Source: DMER64 sp964600385 (lineage in GTDB: Bacteria > Bacteroidota > Bacteroidia > Bacteroidales > UBA932). Taken from it: a stretch of 64,000 nucleotides of DNA. Shown here one piece after another: positions 1-8,213 of this stretch (within the stretch, counting starts at the first letter, position 1; each line of letters starts with the position of its first letter). Made by a program: the position numbers and the translations under genes. The stretch is from contig CAZRJC010000009.1 in NCBI GenBank assembly GCA_964600385.1, positions 1 through 64,000 of the forward strand, in the 5' to 3' direction. Below the pieces are notes generated by a model that saw only the letters and a program-made list of their open reading frames with translations, searched no databases and was not told the DNA's origin.

Positions 1-27
1 CCTGCATTCGCAGGACTTCACTTTTTT
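1..27. terminator. Partial hairpin plus T-run at window edge
   Basis: Bases 1-14 form a stem CCTGC/GCAGG with loop ATTC, followed by ACTTCAC and six T (22-27). This looks like the right part of a Rho-independent terminator whose left arm lies outside the window. It would end a gene entering from the left and may also serve the tRNA-Leu transcript that runs leftward. The outer stem cannot be checked because the window starts here. Confidence 0.35.
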
Positions 28-37
28 GGTATCTACG

Positions 38-121
38 TGCCCAGGACAAGACTCGAACTTGCACACCGCAACCGGCACCACCCCCTCAAAGTGGCGTGTC
101 TACCAATTCCACCACCTGGGC
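38..121 (-). tRNA. tRNA-Leu (anticodon GAG)
   Basis: Read on the minus strand the gene is 84 nt and starts GCCCAGG, which pairs exactly with CCTGGGC before discriminator A. The D-arm has the class II form GGAATTGGTAGAC. The anticodon stem is CCACT/GGTGG with loop TTGAGGG, giving anticodon GAG, which reads CUC and CUU leucine codons. A long variable arm precedes the T-arm loop TTCGAGT. The 3' CCA is not encoded, so it must be added by the CCA-adding enzyme. Confidence 0.95.
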
Positions 122-133
122 ATTTTCGAGCGG

Positions 134-141
134 CAAAGATA
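134..141 (-). promoter_or_regulatory. -7 promoter box for tRNA-Leu
   Basis: The minus strand reads TATCTTTG, an exact match to the Bacteroidetes -7 consensus TAnnTTTG, 12 bases upstream of the tRNA 5' end. No clear -33 TTTG is seen. It is back to back with the box that drives the rightward gene at 192. Confidence 0.7.
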
Positions 142-163
142 AGATAATTTTCTTTATTCTTCC

Positions 164-171
164 TATCTTTG
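164..171 (+). promoter_or_regulatory. -7 promoter box for the 192-2850 operon
   Basis: TATCTTTG matches the Bacteroidetes -7 consensus 20 bases upstream of the ATG at 192. It supports that ATG as the real start and suggests that the three genes that follow are transcribed together. Confidence 0.7.
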
Positions 172-191
172 TAAGGTAAAAAATGTAAAAA

Positions 192-701
192 ATGGATTTG
201 TACACAACAATCTTGCAGAAGACTAAAGAAATGGCAGCCGCCTTGAAAACAAAGGGTGCAGACAAACCGTCCCCCGAAGATCCTTTCGGCGTTTTTGCCA
301 AAAAAGGCGATATGATCTACCTGGTTGGAAATACCGAAGGTCATAAAGTTGATCTCGACAGCGATTATAATAACCAGAAAATCATGCTTTCTGCCATGAG
401 GCGTGAACTGGTCTCCTGTGTCCAGGAAGTCGCCGGGGGAGGAATCATAGAAGCATTGTTGCGTGCCGCCCTGCCTTCGGGACTGGGATTCGACATCACT
501 ACAGATTCCGAAATTCCGGAAATCGAATTTCTTTTTCAGGACCCCGGAACGTGTGCCGTGGTTACTGTGCCGGTAGAAAAAGATGAAGAGTTAATACAGT
601 ATTTTTTTGATCACAATGTTTCTGTAATGACATTGGGGCATGTTACCAAAGGCGATATCCGTATTGATGACCAATCCTACGGCAATATAAAGACTATCTG
701 A
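192..701 (+). CDS. Stand-alone PurL/PurM-type (AIR synthase-related) C-terminal-domain protein
   Basis: This 169-residue protein resembles only the C-terminal ATP-binding-fold part of the PurM/PurL family. Residues about 36-47 (KKGDMIYLVGNTEG) match the start of that domain in FGAM synthase, and about 73-100 (a CVQEVAGGGIIEALLRAALP stretch) match the region where PurL proteins have HDVSDGGL; here the His-Asp are not conserved. The end matches the glycine-rich finish of the fold. The family enzymes are about 350 (PurM) or 740-1230 residues (PurL), so no complete active site can be formed. The gene has its own promoter and lies one base before ubiE. It is not an obvious decayed gene, since the frame is intact. 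Its function is unknown. Confidence 0.7.
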   Translation: MDLYTTILQKTKEMAAALKTKGADKPSPEDPFGVFAKKGDMIYLVGNTEGHKVDLDSDYNNQKIMLSAMRRELVSCVQEVAGGGIIEALLRAALPSGLGFDITTDSEIPEIEFLFQDPGTCAVVTVPVEKDEELIQYFFDHNVSVMTLGHVTKGDIRIDDQSYGNIKTI

Positions 702-702
702 T

Positions 703-1374
703 GTGATACCGGCGCTGTTCAACAGTATTGCTCCGTTTTACGATCGTACCAACCGACTCATATCGTTTGGCCTGAATAGTTATTGGCTTAATAAAATGGT
801 AAAACGGATAAGCGAAACAAATCCTTCCCGTGTACTGGATCTGGCCTGCGGTACCGGTGTACTTACTGCTAAACTGGCTGCCCTGGGCCCAATGACAGTT
901 ACGGGCCTGGACCCATCGGAAGGGATGCTCGCCCGGGCAAGGAAAAGAACCGCCGATGCCCCGGACGTGAATTATGTTAAAGGTTATGCCGAGGCGTTGC
1001 CTTTTGAAAAAGATTCCTTCAGTACGGTTACAGTTTCGTACGGAATAAGGAACTTTGCGGACCGCCGGGAGGCTTTCAGTCAGATATACAGGGTACTTGA
1101 GCCGGACGGAACGTTGTTCGTCCTTGAATTTTCACCCGATGCGCCTTCGTGGCGTAATTTATTGCAGCGCTTCTATATTCACTCTGTTTTACCCGTCCTG
1201 GGATGGATGGGAACAGGTAAAAAAGAAGCATACAGGTACCTGCGGGACTCTGTGGAATCTTTTCCGCACGCCGATGTGATTACCAATGAACTGTCCATAG
1301 CCGGATTTTCCGGAATCTCTTATACACGCTGGTTCCCGGGCATTGCCGTATTGTTTACTGCAAAAAAAATATAG
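703..1374 (+). CDS. ubiE: Demethylmenaquinone methyltransferase
   Basis: A 223-residue class I SAM methyltransferase of the UbiE/MenG family, which methylates demethylmenaquinone in the last step of menaquinone synthesis. The SAM-binding motif VLDLACGTGVL is at about residues 44-54 and the family motif SYGIRNFADR follows at about 112-121, then LEPDGTLFVLEFS. The start is GTG at 703, one base after the stop of the previous gene; no ATG fits better. It abuts cardiolipin synthase with no spacer, which groups two membrane-related functions. Menaquinone would serve fumarate respiration in an anaerobe of this kind, which is inference. Confidence 0.92.
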   Translation: MIPALFNSIAPFYDRTNRLISFGLNSYWLNKMVKRISETNPSRVLDLACGTGVLTAKLAALGPMTVTGLDPSEGMLARARKRTADAPDVNYVKGYAEALPFEKDSFSTVTVSYGIRNFADRREAFSQIYRVLEPDGTLFVLEFSPDAPSWRNLLQRFYIHSVLPVLGWMGTGKKEAYRYLRDSVESFPHADVITNELSIAGFSGISYTRWFPGIAVLFTAKKI

Positions 1375-2850
1375 ATGAAAGCAGATATAGGATCAATACT
1401 GTCGCTCCTGCTTTATTTGTTCTACATAGGACTGGCTTTTTATTTCATTTACGATCTGGTCTTCAAGCGTCATAATCCCATCAAATCGCTTTCCTGGATT
1501 GTCGTCATGCTTTTACTGCCGTACGTAGGGCTCATTCTGTATATTTATTTCGGCCGTAATTTCAGGAAAACAAAAATGTACAGCCGCAAGGGCCTGCATG
1601 ACGAAAAACTAAAGCGTGAATTAAGCGCGCAGCAGATAGAACAGTTTAACCGTCCCGACATAGAACTTCCCAACGATCTTGCCGAGCATAGGAAACTTAT
1701 ACTTCTTGCGCTGAATAACAGTAAAAGCCTGCTTACGGAACACAACAACGTGCATTTGTATTTTACCGGGAAAGAAGCCCTGGAAGCCATGTATGAATGT
1801 GCTGCTAAAGCATCGCATCATATTCATCTGCAGTCTTTTATACTTGAAAACGATGCAGTCGGGACTATCTGGAAGAATCTTCTGATACAGAAAGCAAAGG
1901 AAGGTGTGGAGGTACGTCTGATTTATGACGACTTCGGGAGTTGGCATCTTCCGAAAAAATACGTGAAAGCATTACAGAATGCCGGAGCGCAGGTGGAATC
2001 TTTCGGGAAAGTAGGCTACCCCAGCTTCAGGGCCATGATCAATTACCGTAATCATAGAAAGCTGCTGATAGTTGACGGAAAATGGGGATTCCTGGGCGGG
2101 GTGAACCTGGCGGACCGTTATTATGACGGAGGTGCCAGTCTGCAATGGCGCGATGCACATATCAGAATAGACGGCGAGGCTGTCACCCAGATCCAGTCGA
2201 GTTTTCTCATGGACTGGTTCTTTATTACCCATAAAAATCTAAGGCTAAGAAAAAGATACAATTACAAGTTGCCTGAACTGAATACCGAACCGGCTCCCGA
2301 AACATGTTTCATGCAGATTGTAAGCTCCGGTCCGGACAGTGACTGGGCGGACATGATGCAACTGTACCTGACACTCATTACCCAGGCAAAAAAACGTATT
2401 AGCCTCACTTCTCCCTATTTCATACCTAACGAATCTATTTTGAATGCGCTCCGTACCGCTGCCCTTGGTGGGGTGGAAGTACGTATTCTTTTGCCGGAAC
2501 GGGGAGATAGCAATTTTGTTCATTTTGCCAGTCTTTCGTACGTTAATGAACTGCTCGATGCCGGGATTAAGGTTTTCCTCTATACCAAAGGATTTATTCA
2601 TGCCAAGGTTATCAGCATAGACGGTACCTGTTGTCTTATAGGATCTGCCAATATGGATAACAGGAGCCTTGAGCACCATTTTGAGGTGGGAGCCATCATT
2701 TACAATAAGGAAGTGAGTTCTCACGTTGAGGCTCAGTTTGACAGGGATCTGCTGAACAGCCGCCTGATTATTCGTCGTATATGGGATAGAAGGCCTGTGC
2801 ATAATAAAATTTACGAAGGCCTTACCCGTCTTTTAAGTCCTTTGCTCTGA
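1375..2850 (+). CDS. cls: Cardiolipin synthase (phospholipase D family)
   Basis: A 491-residue membrane enzyme that condenses phosphatidylglycerol into cardiolipin. Two hydrophobic segments (about 8-28 and 38-58) form the N-terminal anchor. The two HKD catalytic motifs are visible: HRKLLIVDGKWGFLGG at about 227 and HAKVISIDGTCCLIGSAN at about 409. Length is typical of bacterial Cls. The ATG directly follows the TAG of ubiE, so translation is likely coupled. The gene ends one base before the stop of the convergent protease gene and there is no room for a separate terminator. Confidence 0.93.
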   Translation: MKADIGSILSLLLYLFYIGLAFYFIYDLVFKRHNPIKSLSWIVVMLLLPYVGLILYIYFGRNFRKTKMYSRKGLHDEKLKRELSAQQIEQFNRPDIELPNDLAEHRKLILLALNNSKSLLTEHNNVHLYFTGKEALEAMYECAAKASHHIHLQSFILENDAVGTIWKNLLIQKAKEGVEVRLIYDDFGSWHLPKKYVKALQNAGAQVESFGKVGYPSFRAMINYRNHRKLLIVDGKWGFLGGVNLADRYYDGGASLQWRDAHIRIDGEAVTQIQSSFLMDWFFITHKNLRLRKRYNYKLPELNTEPAPETCFMQIVSSGPDSDWADMMQLYLTLITQAKKRISLTSPYFIPNESILNALRTAALGGVEVRILLPERGDSNFVHFASLSYVNELLDAGIKVFLYTKGFIHAKVISIDGTCCLIGSANMDNRSLEHHFEVGAIIYNKEVSSHVEAQFDRDLLNSRLIIRRIWDRRPVHNKIYEGLTRLLSPLL

Positions 2851-2851
2851 T

Positions 2852-4648
2852 TTATTCCACGTTAATCTCCTGTACAATTGTTTCCTGCGTGCCATTACTG
2901 TAGCTAAGTATGGCTTTAACAATATGTGTACCGCTGGTCAGGATCACAAAATCAAGAGCATTTTTAGAAACATTGTCGAAGTACCAGCTTACAGATGACG
3001 GGTCACCGGGGGCTGCATTCTTCATGAGCGAGAATGTGTAACGTTCCCCGGCCGAATAGGTTTCTTTAACGTTCAGTATGGAGTGATAAGCCAGAATCTG
3101 TGTATTTCCCATGGTGAAAGAAATGGTGACACCTGCTTCTGCAATGTTGGAAAGATTATAACCGGTGGCATTGCCTGCCCAGTTCACAGCGGCAGGCGTT
3201 GTGGAGGAAGTGAAGGCAGTTCTTCCTGTTGGTCCGGGGAAGGGCGCGTAATCGCTGGCGGCTTCAATCAGGTCAAAACATTCGTGATTGGAATAAGCGT
3301 TTATTTCATTGTTTTCCCAACGCGAAGAGTAGTGACTTGTTTTGTCCACGTGGTATATCAACAGGCCGTGTCCGGGAATGTAAGCATCCCATCCCGATTG
3401 CTGACGGTTTTCGTACAGGAAATATTCGTTAACGCTTGAGGTGGAAGATTTGTATGCCACATCGTTCTGCACTGGAGCAAGCTGGTAGAATCCGCTTGTG
3501 CCAAGGGTGGTGATGTCGCTGTCGGTCATCCAGTCCAGAATGTAACGTTCCATGCATGTCAGATAGGGTGGCGTGTTACCGTAATTGCAATAGTTTCCCG
3601 AATCCATTAACGAGTAATAACCAAGCCCATTGGCTTGTCCGTTCTCTTCATAGTCGGTGTCGTAGAAATCGGGAAGCCCCAACACATGTCCGAATTCATG
3701 ACAGAACGTTCCAATCCCTGTAAAACGGGTGGAATAATCAGACCTGTTGGTTTTAAGTTCAGAGGCACAGGCGTAACGGTACACTCTTTTCCCGTCAAGG
3801 TACAGGTATTGATCTATAGACCACGCATGTGGCCATATAGTGGTCTCATCTCCGCTGTCATTCTGTCCGCGACCCGCAAAAAAAACAAAAATATTATCTA
3901 CGTACCCATTACCGTCGTGATCGAACTCAGCAAAGTTTACCTGCGAATCAACGGCTTGTGCTGCTTCCGCAACCAGCTCTTTAACGTAATCAGAAACGTC
4001 ATCTTCAATACTGTAATATGCAGAATTATGTGAAGCGGTCACCGGTCCTGCCACTACAAACTGAGGATCAAAATCGCCCCTGGAATTGTCAAAAAAATAA
4101 TCATTTGCAGACCCGGTTGCTCCGTTCACACTATAATCCTCCTGATTCAGCAGGTTAGAGAATGCCTGCTGGGGCGAGGGTGTGGTAAATTTCGTGTCCT
4201 GGAATTCAACAAGAATAACCAGGAATTTTCCCGATCCGGTTGTGAAAGAAGCAGCCGATGGGGCAGCTGCTGCCTTTGTCTTGATTTGAGCTGCCGCCTT
4301 GGCCAGACGGGCTTTTTCAATGGCAGCTGCAGGCGGCTTTACGGGTGTCAGTGTCTGGTCCAAAAGGGCAATGTTACTGTATACGGCTCTTGTGGCGGAC
4401 AGTTCTCTGCTGCCATCGGCTTTAAAATCGGCATAATAGAAGAAACCGTCCGATCCCCTGGCCACCAGACGACTTCCGCAAGTGGTCCAATTAAGGAACT
4501 CATCGCCATGGATGCGTATGGTAATGGTACTTCCGTCGGGTTGAACTACCTGAACGGGGTAGGGCGATGCAGCCACGGCAAAGGCATGCTCCGGTAACAG
4601 AGAACTCAGTAAAAGAGTCAAAAGAAAAAATAAAGATGTTTTTTTCAT
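2852..4648 (-). CDS. Secreted M6 family metalloprotease
   Basis: A 598-residue zinc protease. The start at 4648 is chosen because it gives a clean signal peptide (MKKTSLFFLLTLLL, then an Ala-rich cleavage region), whereas the reading frame open further upstream overlaps the preceding gene. The M6 zinc site HEFGHVLGLPD lies at about 316-326, after an NxFVFFAGRGQND-like segment seen in immune-inhibitor-A-type proteases. The last about 90 residues look like a beta-sandwich domain of the PKD/Ig type. It sits 8 bases downstream of the BACON lipoprotein gene, so the two are probably co-transcribed and act on extracellular protein. The substrate is not predictable. Confidence 0.88.
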   Translation of the reverse strand: MKKTSLFFLLTLLLSSLLPEHAFAVAASPYPVQVVQPDGSTITIRIHGDEFLNWTTCGSRLVARGSDGFFYYADFKADGSRELSATRAVYSNIALLDQTLTPVKPPAAAIEKARLAKAAAQIKTKAAAAPSAASFTTGSGKFLVILVEFQDTKFTTPSPQQAFSNLLNQEDYSVNGATGSANDYFFDNSRGDFDPQFVVAGPVTASHNSAYYSIEDDVSDYVKELVAEAAQAVDSQVNFAEFDHDGNGYVDNIFVFFAGRGQNDSGDETTIWPHAWSIDQYLYLDGKRVYRYACASELKTNRSDYSTRFTGIGTFCHEFGHVLGLPDFYDTDYEENGQANGLGYYSLMDSGNYCNYGNTPPYLTCMERYILDWMTDSDITTLGTSGFYQLAPVQNDVAYKSSTSSVNEYFLYENRQQSGWDAYIPGHGLLIYHVDKTSHYSSRWENNEINAYSNHECFDLIEAASDYAPFPGPTGRTAFTSSTTPAAVNWAGNATGYNLSNIAEAGVTISFTMGNTQILAYHSILNVKETYSAGERYTFSLMKNAAPGDPSSVSWYFDNVSKNALDFVILTSGTHIVKAILSYSNGTQETIVQEINVE

Positions 4649-4656
4649 GGTCCGGT

Positions 4657-6447
4657 TCAGGGTTTGGGGATAATGTATCCTGTGAGAGTAAGTTTGTCTA
4701 TGAGCCATATCCTGTCCTCTCCGGTACGCAGTACGGTAACACGCGGAGTGGCGGCCGTTACCTGGCTTAGCCCCCGGGCCGAGACGGAAAGAATAAACTC
4801 ATCTTCCTGTTCCGGATCCTGCGGAATTGACCCCAGCAGCAGCAGGGAGCCGGCTTTGTAGTTCTGGATTCTGAATGAACAGGTTGTGCCGTCATGTATG
4901 GCCCATTGATCTGTATATCTATGGTAAACGCAGACCGGTTCGGTCCCGGAATAGACTCCGAACACGTTCAGAGCCAGGAAGGGATGCCGGGCATACAGGG
5001 CCTGAACCACTACCAGGGTATCCCTGACGGTTCCGCCTGTGTTACCAATATAGACCTTGCCGGTGCGTGAGGTCAGCTGCGGATTTACCCCGGCCGAAAA
5101 TACAAGTTCTTCTTCCCGTGTGGCCCTTGTTTCAGTATGGGTGATCCATCCCGATGCATCAGGTGCAACAGTCACGGAATAGTCTGTATTGGTTTCCAAA
5201 CGGGCAGTGAAGCTGCTCTGATCATTCAGGAATACGGTGTCTGCAAGAAAACGAAGCACCGGCTGAACGTACTGAATAATCGTAAGTGTGTCTGCGAGTG
5301 AAGAACTGACGTCTTTAAACACAATACTGGCAGTACGGTCCACTGGCCCATCATAGCCGTTTACTGTCACCTGTACCCTGTCTGTTCTCATGGCTTTTGT
5401 TCCGGATACAGTTATCCAGTCAGGAGAACCGGGTACGGTAATATCATAATCAATATTTGTTTGTAGTTCAACGGTATATATACCTCCGGAAGATGGCGCG
5501 TTTATATGGTCCAAGGTTAATATAAGACGATCCAGCTGAGCCTGGAAAACGTTTATGGTATCCGCTATGTTCCCGGCAGAGAAAATAACCATGCCCTGGC
5601 GACTGCCGTCTACGGAACCGGTTGCTACTGAAAAGAGTTCTACAGAATCTGTCAGTCCCTTTGTGTTTTGCCGTGTGATCCACGACGAGGCAGGCGGAAT
5701 GGTAACGGTAAAATCGGTATTATGGCGGACCGTAACAGAAAATGCTCCTCCGGCAGAAGTGAACACTTCCTTGTCTGCAGTGGCAATGAGTGCGTTTGTC
5801 TGTTTTTGGGTAACCAGCAGGTTTGCCGATGCCGTTGTGTTGCTGACCCCGAGGATGGCGTTCCGGTCATCGTATGCGGCATTGGCCTCGCCTGAAGTAA
5901 CCGTGACCACATGGATTCCGGCGATGCCCGAAGCCGGGGAAACCGAGAACCAGTCGTTTCCGCTTCCCGGGACCGGAAGGGTAACGGCCCATGGTGTTCT
6001 GGAAACCACGGTGAATGTTTTGGCGGATCCGGCCGTGGAAGCAAGGACCACAGCGTCGGGGAACAGTTCGAGGTTGGAAACAGCCTGACGGAACAGAACG
6101 GTAACAGTATCTGTTGCGCACAGGATGGTTATCGTTTGTTGCCTTTCCGTTTCTCCCAGATTTGGCTTGAGAAGTTTAAAGATGGCCGTTTGCTTTCCCC
6201 GTTTTCCGGTCGTCGGAGCAATGGAGAACCAGGGCTCGGAAAGCTCCGGAACTTCAATGCGCCAGTCCGATGGCGAGGAAAAACGGATATGTACCGTGTC
6301 CTGCAGGGCCATGGAAGAGGGAATGTCGAGTGTCGGGGTGGACACTTGTATGAGTTCAGGGGTTTCACTTACCGGAACACAGGAATTGATAAAGAAGATA
6401 AAAACGGTTATGATTACATAACGAAGTATCAGTGGCCTTGCTTTCAT
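4657..6447 (-). CDS. Lipoprotein with five BACON-type repeats
   Basis: A 596-residue surface or periplasmic lipoprotein. The N-terminus is a hydrophobic segment ending in INSC, a lipobox, with the lipidated Cys near residue 23. Five Ig-like repeats of about 90 residues follow, each with the BACON pattern of a short strand (for example DFTVTIP, DYDITVP, DYSVTVAP), then a W-F/I-S/T motif such as SSWITR, PDWITVSG or SGWITH, and later R-x-G-x-V/I-x-I. BACON domains are common in Bacteroidetes secreted proteins that bind carbohydrate or mucin. The last about 110 residues are unassigned. It is the first gene of an operon with the M6 protease and diverges from the MarR gene. Confidence 0.85.
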   Translation of the reverse strand: MKARPLILRYVIITVFIFFINSCVPVSETPELIQVSTPTLDIPSSMALQDTVHIRFSSPSDWRIEVPELSEPWFSIAPTTGKRGKQTAIFKLLKPNLGETERQQTITILCATDTVTVLFRQAVSNLELFPDAVVLASTAGSAKTFTVVSRTPWAVTLPVPGSGNDWFSVSPASGIAGIHVVTVTSGEANAAYDDRNAILGVSNTTASANLLVTQKQTNALIATADKEVFTSAGGAFSVTVRHNTDFTVTIPPASSWITRQNTKGLTDSVELFSVATGSVDGSRQGMVIFSAGNIADTINVFQAQLDRLILTLDHINAPSSGGIYTVELQTNIDYDITVPGSPDWITVSGTKAMRTDRVQVTVNGYDGPVDRTASIVFKDVSSSLADTLTIIQYVQPVLRFLADTVFLNDQSSFTARLETNTDYSVTVAPDASGWITHTETRATREEELVFSAGVNPQLTSRTGKVYIGNTGGTVRDTLVVVQALYARHPFLALNVFGVYSGTEPVCVYHRYTDQWAIHDGTTCSFRIQNYKAGSLLLLGSIPQDPEQEDEFILSVSARGLSQVTAATPRVTVLRTGEDRIWLIDKLTLTGYIIPKP

Positions 6448-6473
6448 TGTAAGAAATCCATGGTATATAGTAA

Positions 6474-6481
6474 CAAATATA
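6474..6481 (-). promoter_or_regulatory. -7 promoter box for the BACON/M6 operon
   Basis: The minus strand reads TATATTTG, fitting TAnnTTTG, 26 bases upstream of the ATG at 6447. It is directly flanked by the half-site ATAGTAA (6467-6473) that also occurs in the MarR operator, so the MarR protein may touch this promoter too. Confidence 0.6.
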
Positions 6482-6494
6482 TGTAATAATTTCT

Positions 6495-6502
6495 TACTTT
6501 TG
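6495..6502 (+). promoter_or_regulatory. -7 promoter box for the MarR/cysteate synthase operon
   Basis: TACTTTTG matches TAnnTTTG 27 bases before the ATG at 6530. Two bases downstream begins a perfect inverted repeat, so the transcription start lies inside the proposed operator. Confidence 0.65.
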
Positions 6503-6504
6503 TG

Positions 6505-6524
6505 ATAGTAACCCCATTTACTAT
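6505..6524. promoter_or_regulatory. Candidate MarR operator (perfect inverted repeat)
   Basis: ATAGTAA, spacer CCCCAT, TTACTAT: a 7+6+7 perfect inverted repeat located between the -7 box and the start codon of the MarR gene. A third copy of the half-site, ATAGTAA, is at 6467-6473 beside the divergent promoter. Position and symmetry fit autoregulation by a dimeric winged-helix protein. Binding is inferred, not shown. Confidence 0.6.
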
Positions 6525-6529
6525 TAGCT

Positions 6530-6982
6530 ATGATACTAAGTAAAAAAATTGGAGTTTATTTAAACCAGGCTCATTTCCTTTTTAAACAATGTTTTCTTAA
6601 TGAGCTGGTAAAGAATAATATAGATCTTACTCCGGAACAATACCTGCTCATTGACCTTTTGTGGGACAATGGTAAGATGACTCAGCAGGAGATTGCCAAC
6701 GAAATGCAGAAGGATAAAAATTCAATCACCAAACTGATTGACGGTCTTCAGAAAAAAGGGTATGTGATCCGTCAGGCCGATTCCGAAGACAGAAGAAAGA
6801 ATCTGGTGCTTGTTACCGAAATGGGGCAGAAACAAAAAACGGAAGTGACTCGTATTGCCATTAATGCCGTAGATCAAATACTTAACGGAATTCCCACCGA
6901 TGAACTGAATGCTGTAGTAGATGTGCTCAGTAAACTCAACAAGAATATGAAAAGGCTCCTTAACAAGAATCAACCTGAATAG
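6530..6982 (+). CDS. MarR family transcriptional regulator
   Basis: A 150-residue winged helix-turn-helix repressor-type protein. The region LTPEQYLLIDLLWDNGKMTQQEIANEM, too long to be chance, is visible around residues 33-60 in the usual MarR order, followed by the recognition helix KDKNSITKLIDGLQKKGYV and the wing RQADSEDRRKNLVLVT. N- and C-terminal helices would form the dimer. It ends 7 bases before the cysteate synthase gene, so it is the first gene of that operon. An inverted repeat in its own promoter suggests autoregulation. The ligand is unknown; a fatty acid, a sulfur metabolite or a phenolic compound are all possible. Confidence 0.9.
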   Translation: MILSKKIGVYLNQAHFLFKQCFLNELVKNNIDLTPEQYLLIDLLWDNGKMTQQEIANEMQKDKNSITKLIDGLQKKGYVIRQADSEDRRKNLVLVTEMGQKQKTEVTRIAINAVDQILNGIPTDELNAVVDVLSKLNKNMKRLLNKNQPE

Positions 6983-6989
6983 AACCACG

Positions 6990-8213
6990 ATGATTACTGA
7001 GTACCAACTGCAAAACTGTGCCAACGGCCGGCTTTTTGATGATCCCGGCTGGATGTTGTCCGACCCTCTTTACGATAAACCAAGCCTCATCAGATCTGTA
7101 TATAAAAAAACACAACTGGAACCCGGTCATCCGTCAGAAGGCCTGTACCGGTTTTCCGACTGGTTGCCCGTAAACAGAAAACTCAAGGGATCTGCTGCTC
7201 CTGTGACATACAAGAGTCAGGGGCTGGCACGTCATCTCAGACTCGATAATTTATATATTACTTTTAACGGTTACTGGCCAGAAAAAGGGGCCTTCATGAA
7301 GACCTGCACATTCAAGGAAACCGAGGCTTTTTCGGTGTGCGCGCATATCCCCGAAAACGAGAAACGTACCATGGTTGTAGCTTCTGCAGGGAATACTGCC
7401 CGGGCTTTTGCCAGGGTCTGTTCAGAAAATCATATTCCCCTGCTTTTATTTGTACCGTCAGATTATATTGACACTCTATGGTTCGAGGAAAAGCTCGATG
7501 ATTGTGTTAAACTTATTTGTACTCCTCCGGGCACCGATTATTTCGATGCCATTGAATTGAGTGATCAATACTGTACCAAAGAAGGGTATTTTGCGGAGGG
7601 AGGGGCCAGGAATATTGCCCGCCGCGATGGCATGGGCACAACTGTACTGTCTGCTGCCACTTTCATCGGGCGCATTCCGGACTATTATTTTCAGGCCATT
7701 GGAAGCGGTACAGGAACCATTGCCGCATGGGAGGCCAACCTTCGTTTGCTTAGCGACGGACGTTTCGGGAACGTAAAGATGTGTCTGTTGCCATCTCAGA
7801 ATGCACCTTTCCTACCCATGTACGAAGCCTGGAAGAACGGGACAAGGGCTCTTTCTCTCATGGATCCCGACGAGGCGCGTAAAAAAGCAGCCTCCATTCA
7901 TGCCAAGGTGCTGTCAAACCGCAAACCGCCTTATTCCGTTCCGGGAGGGCTCTTCGATGCCCTGAGCGATACCGGTGGATCGATAGGTTATGCCACCAAC
8001 GAAGAACTCAACAGTGCCTCGGCGTTGTTCGAGGAACTGGAAGGGATAGATATAAATCCCGCCGCCGGAGTGGCTGTAGCGAGCCTCATAAAAAAAGTAA
8101 GGTCCGGAGAAATAGACCGGACCCGAATTATAATGCTGAATATTACAGGTGGGGGAGAAAAGCTATTCAGAGCCACCCATAAAGTCACTTACCTGCTTCC
8201 CTGCGGGGCCTGA
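6990..8213 (+). CDS. Cysteate synthase (threonine synthase-like, PLP-dependent)
   Basis: A 407-residue fold-type II PLP enzyme of the cysteate synthase family, which in methanogens makes L-cysteate from phosphoserine and sulfite for coenzyme M. Diagnostic stretches are RFSDWLPV, TYKSQGLAR and FNGYWPEKGAFMKTCTFKE, with Lys109 as the expected PLP Schiff-base residue. ASAGNTARAF (about 131-140) is the substrate-phosphate loop and GSGTGTIAAW (about 237) the PLP phosphate loop. An ordinary threonine synthase would have SFKDR around the lysine. In Bacteroidetes the expected use of cysteate is sulfonolipid, not coenzyme M, and the two convergent genes that follow fit that. The 3' end overlaps the reductase gene by 29 bases. 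Confidence 0.85.
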   Translation: MITEYQLQNCANGRLFDDPGWMLSDPLYDKPSLIRSVYKKTQLEPGHPSEGLYRFSDWLPVNRKLKGSAAPVTYKSQGLARHLRLDNLYITFNGYWPEKGAFMKTCTFKETEAFSVCAHIPENEKRTMVVASAGNTARAFARVCSENHIPLLLFVPSDYIDTLWFEEKLDDCVKLICTPPGTDYFDAIELSDQYCTKEGYFAEGGARNIARRDGMGTTVLSAATFIGRIPDYYFQAIGSGTGTIAAWEANLRLLSDGRFGNVKMCLLPSQNAPFLPMYEAWKNGTRALSLMDPDEARKKAASIHAKVLSNRKPPYSVPGGLFDALSDTGGSIGYATNEELNSASALFEELEGIDINPAAGVAVASLIKKVRSGEIDRTRIIMLNITGGGEKLFRATHKVTYLLPCGA

